Of a DNA stretch of 64,000 nt, positions 63,253 through 64,000 are shown piece after piece. The notes beneath the pieces were generated by a model that worked only from the letters and a program-made list of their open reading frames with translations, did no database searches and was not told where the DNA came from. Origin of the DNA: Letharia columbiana (taxonomy: Eukaryota; Ascomycota; Lecanoromycetes; Lecanorales; Parmeliaceae); assembly GCF_014066305.1 (NCBI RefSeq), contig NW_023501038.1:1-64000 (forward strand), given 5' to 3'. Positions within the stretch are counted from its first letter, which is position 1. Each line of letters starts with the position of its first letter. The translations under genes and the position numbers were made by a program.

Positions 63253-64000
63253 TAATCTTTCTTCTTACTATTATTAATATATAATATAATTAATTAATTA
63301 AAATTCGAGAAAATGAGTATTAGTATATTATATAGTTTATTTTTTAATATTTTTTAAATCTTATAATATTCTAAATTAATTTATAAATCTATTATTTTAA
63401 TAATAAATTTATTTAATTTAAAAATTTTAATTATTTTTATTAAACCTAGATTAATATTAATTAAGAGTTTTTTTTTTTTTTATATAATTTTATTAAGATC
63501 TACCCTTATTAGAGCTTTTTTTAAAATCTTTAATTTTAAATTTAATTAAAGGTCTAGCGATAGTTATATAATATTTTATAAATTTATAATAATAATTAAA
63601 AAAAACCTAAATTAATTTCTAATTATCTAATTTTTTTTTAAAAAGATTATTTTTTAAATTACTTCGATTTTTTCTTTTATAATATTAAGATTAAAATTAA
63701 AAATATAATATTAAAAAATAATAATATTTAAATATATAAAATAATATTTAGAGAGTAAAAGATTTATCTCGCTTTTTTCTAATAAATCTAATATTTAATT
63801 AAGATATTTAATATAATTATTAAGAGATATTAAAAAAATAATATTATTATTAATATAAATTAGAATAAATTATTAAAGATATAAGATAAAAAGTCTTTTT
63901 ATTCGATATTAAAAAAAATTTAAAGTATTTATAAAATTTATAATAGAGATCTTTAATTATTCTTATTTCTAATAAGAATTAATAAAAATAATTTTTTATT
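63253..64000 (-). pseudogene. G2b, second Gypsy G2 fragment (RT region)
   Basis: Aligned to G2a 27677-28340 and then 35232-35290, i.e. the RT part in the same orientation without a W1 insertion. It gives the empty site for W1 between 63940 and 63941. It runs off the right window edge. Confidence 0.8.

Larger units (their letters stand above)
1..64000. other. RIP-mutated AT-rich transposon block
   Basis: The dinucleotides CA and TG are nearly missing from most of the window, while TA is extremely frequent and CG persists (many gcg, tcga and cgc words). In decodable reading frames Gln codons appear as TAA/TAG, Trp as TAA/TAG/TGA, and Asp-Asp as Asn-Asn. This is the known outcome of repeat-induced point mutation in filamentous ascomycetes, with CpA as the main target and some CpT change. 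Islands that keep normal CA/TG content are 4430-5060, 8430-8940, 12206-12300, 14944-15030, 20650-20870, 32880-33370, 40440-40990, much of 41848-48500, and 54240-54500. No host coding sequence is visible. Confidence 0.9.

Noticed and set aside
1..64000. Mitochondrial or plastid origin because of the extreme AT content
   Set aside because: LTR retrotransposons with TSDs, preserved CpG and RIP-type stops show nuclear fungal DNA. No organelle genes or rRNAs are seen.

Overview
The window is a gene-free block of mutated transposable elements, of the kind seen in AT-rich heterochromatin of filamentous ascomycete fungi. CpA and its complement TpG are almost absent over most of the 64 kb, TpA is in great excess, and CpG is largely spared. 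That is the signature of repeat-induced point mutation (RIP). Former Gln and Trp codons have become TAA or TAG, and Asp codons have become Asn, so every element gene is a broken relic. I see no host gene, rRNA, tRNA or CRISPR array. I do not name a species.

The layout is a set of nested insertions that can be peeled apart by long terminal repeats (LTRs) and target-site duplications (TSDs). Left block, 1-21768: a reversed piece of a small TSD-less element (1-470), a short unassigned stretch, then a 5'-side remnant of a Copia element (Copia C, minus strand). A Gypsy element (Gypsy V, minus strand, 4408-21744, TSD AGTTA) sits inside the 152-bp LTR of Copia C. Gypsy V was itself entered by a 962-bp mini-LTR element (TRIM1, 8257-9218) and by a 9.2-kb Copia element (Copia 1, plus strand, 12206-21418, TSD GATTC).

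Middle block, 21769-35772: unassigned relic sequence carrying a second mini-LTR element (TRIM2, 23054-23989, TSD CTTAT), then a minus-strand Gypsy chromodomain polyprotein relic (G2a). A large element with neither terminal inverted repeats nor a TSD (W1, 28341-35231) interrupts G2a. W1 in turn contains a lightly mutated 522-bp relative called Z (32873-33394).

Right block, 35773-64000: a second W copy (W2) split by a minus-strand Copia (Copia A, 40439-61514, TSD GCCTT). Copia A was entered by a full-length chromodomain Gypsy (G1, plus strand, 41848-48672, TSD AAAAC) in its RNase H region, and by another Copia of the same family (Copia B, 53869-61005) in its leader. After W2 the window ends in a second G2-type Gypsy fragment (G2b).

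The most unusual content is the W/Z family. All four left flanks end in A and all three visible right flanks begin with T. There is no TSD, and the 3' end is CTAA. Two insertions have an empty-site counterpart inside this window. This resembles Helitron insertion, but the 5' TC and the usual 3' hairpin are missing and I could not find Rep or helicase motifs. Second in interest are the TRIM-like elements, with a 13-bp perfect inverted repeat, an internal minisatellite and a primer-binding site close to that of the Copia family. Gene boundaries inside the RIP-mutated elements are approximate. LTR and TSD boundaries were read base by base.
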